The notes below the pieces were generated by a model that saw only the letters and a list, made by a program, of their open reading frames with translations, was not told the DNA's origin and searched no databases. Below are positions 6,261-9,862 of a DNA stretch of 9,862 bases, in pieces; positions within the stretch are counted from its first letter, which is position 1, and each line of letters begins with the position of its first letter. Made by a program: the position numbers and the translations under genes. This DNA is from an uncultured Anaerosacchariphilus sp. (lineage in GTDB: Bacteria; Bacillota; Clostridia; Lachnospirales; Lachnospiraceae), in NCBI GenBank assembly GCA_934402125.1, contig CAKRTY010000038.1, positions 1 to 9,862 on the forward strand, in the 5' to 3' direction.

Positions 6261-7656
6261 ATGAATTTTCTGATTTTAGATGTGGGAACCTCCAGCATGC
6301 GGGGGATCCTGTTCCGCACGAACGGAGAAATGCTGCATACGGTGCAGAAGACCTATCAGGTCATTACGCTGGATCAGGGGTGGGTGGAGCAGAACCCGCT
6401 GGATTTCAAAGAACATATGACGGCGATTGTAAAGGAGTCCGCAGCCTGGGCGGGAGAGAAGGGGGAAACCATCGACGCAGTGGCGATTACCTCCCAGCGT
6501 TCCTCGGTGATTCCGGTGGATGAGAACGGACATCATCTCGGGAATGCCCAGATGTGGCAGGATAAGCGTACCGTGCCTATGTGCAAGGCCATGGAGGAGC
6601 ATCACCGGGAGATTTTTAAGCTCTGTGGATCCCGCGTTAATCCGGTATTTTCCGGTGCGAAGATGAAATGGATCCGGCAGAATCAGCCGGATTTGTATGA
6701 GAAAGCATATAAGCTGGCGGTGATTCCGGATTATCTGGTGTATCATATGACAGGCAATTTTGCCACGGACTGGACCTATGGCAGCCGTTCTCTTTTGATG
6801 AACCTGAAGACCTGCCAGTGGGATGAACGGCTTCTGGAGCTTTTTGAAGTGGACAGGGCTGAAGGAAGGTACGCCGGTGATCAGCGCCGGAGGCGATCAG
6901 CAGTGCGGTATGCTGGGACAGGGCGTGGTAAAGGACGGCCAGGTATCCCTGACTCTGGGAACAGGCGGCTTTCTTCTGACCACCTGTAAGGAGGTGCCGG
7001 AGAATCTGGACTGGGATGTGGTCTGCAACGCTTCGTCGGCAGCAGGAAACTATATCCTGGAGGCCAATATGCTGACCTGTACCTCTGCCATGGAATGGTG
7101 TAAGCGCAATTTCTTCCGGGAGGAGCCGGATTTTTACGGCAGACTGGACGAGATTCTGAACAGCATACCGGCCGGTTCCCACGGTTGTATGGCGCTGCCC
7201 TATTTCCAGGGACGCTCCACGCTGGACTGGAACAGCGAGGCCACTGCGGAGTTTTCGGGAATTACGCTGGGTACCACAAGGGAGGACATGCTGAAGGCGC
7301 TGCTGGAGGGTATCTGCATGGAAATCGCCAATAACATCGCTTCCTTTGAAAAGTACGTGCCGCTCCATAAGATCCTGATCAACGGCGGGTTGTCTAAATG
7401 CGAGGCCTTCAATCAGATGCAGGCGGACATCTACGGAAAGCCGGTTATCCGCATGGACAATGCGGAAAGTACCGCCATCGGCGCGCTGATGGTGGCGGCT
7501 GTTACCATGGGCGAGTACGCCGACGTGGCGGAGGCCTTTGATCGGATCCGCGAGGGCGCCGGAGCGAAGGAATACACAGTGAATGAAGAAAAGCACGAAG
7601 TGTATGAGAAGCTGCGGGCAAAGATGACGGAAAGATACAGACGGGAAAATGTGTAA
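6261..7656 (+). pseudogene. FGGY-family sugar kinase, broken by internal deletion and frameshift
   Basis: Would phosphorylate a sugar or sugar alcohol with ATP in the cytoplasm. The first half, from ATG 6261 (ribosome site AAGGAAG 6245-6251), gives the N-terminal FGGY domain: DVGTSSMRG phosphate-binding loop, WVEQNP, AITSQRSS and an IPDYLVYHMTG segment. It runs in frame to LLELFEVDR near 6855. The second half continues in the next frame from TGLKEGTPV near 6854 to the stop at 7656, with the catalytic-Asp motif SAGGDQQCG, the phosphate motif LTLGTGG and the adenosine motif INGGLSKCEAFNQMQAD. In family members some 20-25 residues separate these two motifs; here they abut and the frame shifts (1396 bases in total, 3n+1). 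So a stretch of 3n+2 bases was probably lost. Reading the first frame on gives a 242-residue truncated product ending at 6989. Both halves lack other lesions, which points to recent decay. The substrate cannot be told. Confidence 0.85.
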
Positions 7657-7660
7657 TTGC

Positions 7661-7675
7661 ATTTCCCCGGGAAAT
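7661..7675 (+). promoter_or_regulatory. Short palindrome between kinase and metallophosphoesterase
   Basis: ATTTCCC and GGGAAAT flank a single C, a 15-base dyad 4 bases after the kinase stop and 16 bases before the next ATG. There is no U-run behind it. It could be an operator or a weak hairpin; no -10/-35 pair with good spacing was found here. Confidence 0.25.
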
Positions 7676-7691
7676 ATGGTACGCTATCCTC

Positions 7692-8498
7692 ATGTCTGAT
7701 TTTAAAATTTTTGAATACGAAATAAATACTGCAAAGCTCCCGGCCGGTTCTAGTGGGCCGGTCTTTGTTATGCTTGCGGATCTTCACAACCACAGCTATG
7801 GATCGGGAAATGAGCGGCTTGCGGAGGCTATTTTTGCGCAGAAGCCGGACGGGGTGCTGGTGGCGGGCGATCTGCTGATAGGGTGCCCGGGAGTGGATTT
7901 TATGCCGGCGCTGGAGCTGATACGCCGTCTTCGGGAGGGAGGGCTTCCGGTTTTCTACGGAAATGGCAACCATGAGTACCGGACGCGTCTGCACCCGGAG
8001 CTCTATGGAACAATGTATACAGAATACACGGGAGCGCTTCAGAAATATGGAGTGAAGCCGCTGGAAAATGAGAAGGCGTCATTTTCCGCAAAGGGTCTGG
8101 ATATGGAGATCTATGGCTATGAGCTTCCGGAGTTTTATTATAAGAAGTTCTGCAGGGCTATATTCCACGGAGAGGATCTTACGAAGGCGCTGGGAAAGCC
8201 AGATCCCAGGAAGTACAATATCCTGCTGGCCCACAATCCCATTTATTTTGACACCTATGCCGGGTGGGGCGCGGATCTGACCGTGTCCGGCCATCTGCAT
8301 GGAGGAATTATCCGGATTCCGGGGATCGGCGGGCTCATTACGCCCCAGGCGAAACTATTTCCCAGATATGACGCGGGCCATTTTCGGAAGGCCGGAAAAG
8401 ATCTGGTGGTCAGCCGGGGCCTGGGTACCCATACCGTGAATATCCGGATTTTCAATCCGCCGGAGCTGTCGGTGATCCGTGTGAAGGGAGCAAGATAA
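7692..8498 (+). CDS. Metallophosphoesterase (calcineurin-like, YkuE-type)
   Basis: Two-metal phosphohydrolase of the calcineurin-like superfamily, 268 residues. The metal-binding and catalytic signature is complete and in order: DLH (D30, H32), GD (D60), GNHE (N93, H94), LAHNP (H181) and SGHLHGG (H201, H203). Similar Firmicute proteins are grouped with YkuE and LpxH-like enzymes, but this one has no twin-arginine or other signal peptide, so it is expected in the cytoplasm. The substrate is unknown. The ATG at 7692 has no recognisable ribosome site, yet no better in-frame start exists and the first residues lead straight into the first beta strand. It lies 35 bases after the kinase stop and its stop codon overlaps the scpA start (TAATG), so it is coupled to scpA. 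Confidence 0.88.
   Translation: MSDFKIFEYEINTAKLPAGSSGPVFVMLADLHNHSYGSGNERLAEAIFAQKPDGVLVAGDLLIGCPGVDFMPALELIRRLREGGLPVFYGNGNHEYRTRLHPELYGTMYTEYTGALQKYGVKPLENEKASFSAKGLDMEIYGYELPEFYYKKFCRAIFHGEDLTKALGKPDPRKYNILLAHNPIYFDTYAGWGADLTVSGHLHGGIIRIPGIGGLITPQAKLFPRYDAGHFRKAGKDLVVSRGLGTHTVNIRIFNPPELSVIRVKGAR
7740..7769 (+). terminator. Terminator-like hairpin inside the metallophosphoesterase start region
   Basis: CCGGCC (7740-7745) and GGCCGG (7756-7761) form a 6-bp GC stem with a 10-base loop, directly followed by TCTTTGTT (7762-7769). It falls in codons 17-26 of the metallophosphoesterase. It may attenuate transcription coming from the kinase, or it may simply be coding sequence; the tail is a mixed rather than a pure T-run. 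Confidence 0.2.
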
Positions 8499-9271
8499 TG
8501 GGAATTCTTGTAAAATTACCAGCCTTTGAAGGTCCTCTGGATCTTCTGCTGCATCTGATAGAAAGCAATAAAATCGATATTTACGATATCCCTATCGTGA
8601 CCATCACCGACCAGTATATGGAATACATCCGGGCCATGGAAAAAAAGGATCTGAACGTCATGAGCGAATTCCTTGTGATGGCGGCCACACTTCTGGAGAT
8701 CAAGGCGAAAATGCTGCTTCCTGCCGAGGTGGACGAGGAAGGGGAGGAGATTGACCCCCGGGCGGATCTGGTAGAGCGCCTGCTGGAATATAAATTGTAC
8801 AAGTGCATGGCGGTGCAGTTGAAAAGCCAGCAGGGAGAAGCGGAGCGGAGCCTTTACCGGGAGGCAGATATCCCCAGGGAGGTGGCGACCTATACGGCTC
8901 CGGTAGATCTGGACGAGCTTCTGGGGGATCTGACCTTGATTCGGCTGAACGAAGTATTCCAGGCTATTCTCAGAAGAACCGAGGACAAGATCGACCCGAT
9001 CCGGAGTAAATTCGGGGAAATCGAGAAGGAAGAGGTCAGCCTGGAGGAGAAGATGGCCTATGTGGAGGCAGAGCTTCTCAGGCAGCCCAGAACCAGCTTC
9101 CGGGGACTTTTAAGAGCCTCCGGGAAACATGGGAAAATGCAGGTGATCGTTACCTTTCTGGCGGTTCTGGAGCTGATGAAGCTGGGAAAGCTTTCCGTAC
9201 GGCAGGACGATACCTTCGGAGAGATCTATATGAAAGCGGGAGAAGGCCTGACCGGGCAGGAAAATCCGTAG
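8498..9271 (+). CDS. scpA: Segregation and condensation protein A
   Basis: Kleisin subunit of the bacterial SMC-ScpA-ScpB condensin, which organises and segregates the chromosome. 257 residues, the usual length. The N-terminal SMC-binding part shows the family hallmark FEGPLDLLLHLI (10-21), then IDIYDIPIV, an ITDQY segment and FLVMAATLLEIKAKMLLP (58-75). An acidic linker (DEEGEEIDPRAD, 79-90) precedes the middle part that binds ScpB, and the C-terminus (about 190-250) forms the winged-helix domain that caps the SMC head. The ATG overlaps the preceding stop by one base (TAATG); AAGGGAG at 8484-8490 is its ribosome site. ScpB follows after 17 bases, the standard gene order. Confidence 0.96.
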   Translation: MGILVKLPAFEGPLDLLLHLIESNKIDIYDIPIVTITDQYMEYIRAMEKKDLNVMSEFLVMAATLLEIKAKMLLPAEVDEEGEEIDPRADLVERLLEYKLYKCMAVQLKSQQGEAERSLYREADIPREVATYTAPVDLDELLGDLTLIRLNEVFQAILRRTEDKIDPIRSKFGEIEKEEVSLEEKMAYVEAELLRQPRTSFRGLLRASGKHGKMQVIVTFLAVLELMKLGKLSVRQDDTFGEIYMKAGEGLTGQENP

Positions 9272-9288
9272 AGCAAGGGGAAGAAAAG

Positions 9289-9862
9289 GTGGAAGAAAAA
9301 AGAACGGAAAGTGAAATCAGAGCCGCAGTGGAGGCCATATTGTTTGCGGCGGGAGAGTCGGTGGAGACGGAGCGGCTGGCAGCGGCCCTGGAGCTGGACC
9401 GGCAGGAGATGACGGATATTCTGAAGCGCATGGCGCTCCGCTATGAGGAGAGCGATCGGGGAATTCGTCTGATGGAGCTGGAGAACGCATGGCAGCTCTG
9501 TACGAAAACAGAGCACTATGAGGAGCTGATCCGGGTGGTGAAGCAGCCCAGGAAGGCAGTTTTGACAGATATTCTTTTGGAAACCCTGTCTATCGTAGCC
9601 TATAAGCAGCCGGTGACCCGTCTGGAGGTGGAAAAAATCCGCGGCGTCAAGAGCGATCACGCAGTCAACAAGCTGGTGGAATACGGCCTCATTGAGGAAG
9701 TGGGGCGCATGGACGCGCCGGGACGGCCGATTCTCTTCGGTACTACGGAAGAATTTTTGCGGCGGTTCGGTGTCAACTCCGTAGGCGATCTGCCCCAGGC
9801 CACGCCAGAGCAGATGGAGGGCTTCAAAGAAGCCGCCGAAGAAGAGGCAGGCGCAGAGCAGA
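9289..9862 (+). CDS. scpB: Segregation and condensation protein B (3' truncated)
   Basis: Dimeric winged-helix partner of ScpA in the SMC condensin. The frame opens with GTG at 9289, with the ribosome site AAGGGGAAG at 9275-9283, and stays open to the end of the window: 191 codons. Recognisable parts are an early EAILFAAGE segment, the first winged helix up to about residue 80, then TLSIVAYKQPVTRLEVEKIRGV and the signature GRPILFGTTEEFLRRFGV. After this the sequence is an acidic, low-complexity tail (EEAGAEQ). ScpB proteins are usually 180-200 residues, so the stop is probably just outside the window. GTG start is the only well-placed start; no ATG lies near. Confidence 0.95.
   Translation, partial: MEEKRTESEIRAAVEAILFAAGESVETERLAAALELDRQEMTDILKRMALRYEESDRGIRLMELENAWQLCTKTEHYEELIRVVKQPRKAVLTDILLETLSIVAYKQPVTRLEVEKIRGVKSDHAVNKLVEYGLIEEVGRMDAPGRPILFGTTEEFLRRFGVNSVGDLPQATPEQMEGFKEAAEEEAGAEQ

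Noticed and set aside
6823..7656. Second half of the kinase as an independent gene starting at ATG 6823
   Set aside because: The first dozen codons are the wrong frame of the N-terminal half; there is no ribosome site, and the family needs both domains.
6637..7662. Long open frame on the minus strand (341 codons) opposite the kinase
   Set aside because: It mirrors the kinase coding frame, its product has no recognisable domain, and it has the His/Arg/Gln-rich look of an antisense shadow.

Overview
The window looks like a chromosomal segment of a Gram-positive, low-to-mid-GC Clostridia (Lachnospiraceae-like) bacterium. Reasons: a lipoprotein-type solute-binding protein, strong AGGAGG ribosome sites, a PBP5-like D-Ala-D-Ala carboxypeptidase near scpA-scpB, and a clostridial-type citrate synthase. 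All genes read on the plus strand. No transposase, integrase, tRNA, rRNA or CRISPR array was seen.

Layout. (1) 1-3022: the 3' end of a sugar ABC importer operon of the YtfQRT-YjfF (galactofuranose-type) family: YtfT-like permease (5' truncated), YjfF-like permease, and a YtfQ-like binding lipoprotein placed last instead of first. (2) 3023-4528: a near-consensus promoter and a leader with a hairpin, then a 465-residue citrate synthase. (3) 4529-5036: a gene-free stretch with two inverted copies of one structured element. (4) 5037-9862: D-Ala-D-Ala carboxypeptidase, a broken FGGY sugar kinase, a metallophosphoesterase, scpA and scpB (cut by the window end), in one tight direction and probably largely cotranscribed.

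The most unusual content is region 3. Copy 1 (plus orientation) and copy 2 (minus orientation) share a core of 130 and 127 bases that folds into one long interrupted hairpin. Many of their differences fall at paired positions and are compensated: five base pairs change on both sides, including a G-C to C-G flip, and the whole 3-base length difference lies in the apical hairpin. Selection on a folded RNA or single-stranded DNA is the simplest reading. Each core sits exactly between two long self-complementary arms (about 32 bases), yet the arms of copy 1 and copy 2 are unrelated. This suggests an element that enters the loop of pre-existing hairpins or builds new arms. I cannot assign it to a known family.

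The second notable point is the sugar kinase. It has lost about 20 codons plus the reading frame at one junction near 6850, with both halves otherwise intact, so it looks like a recent pseudogene.
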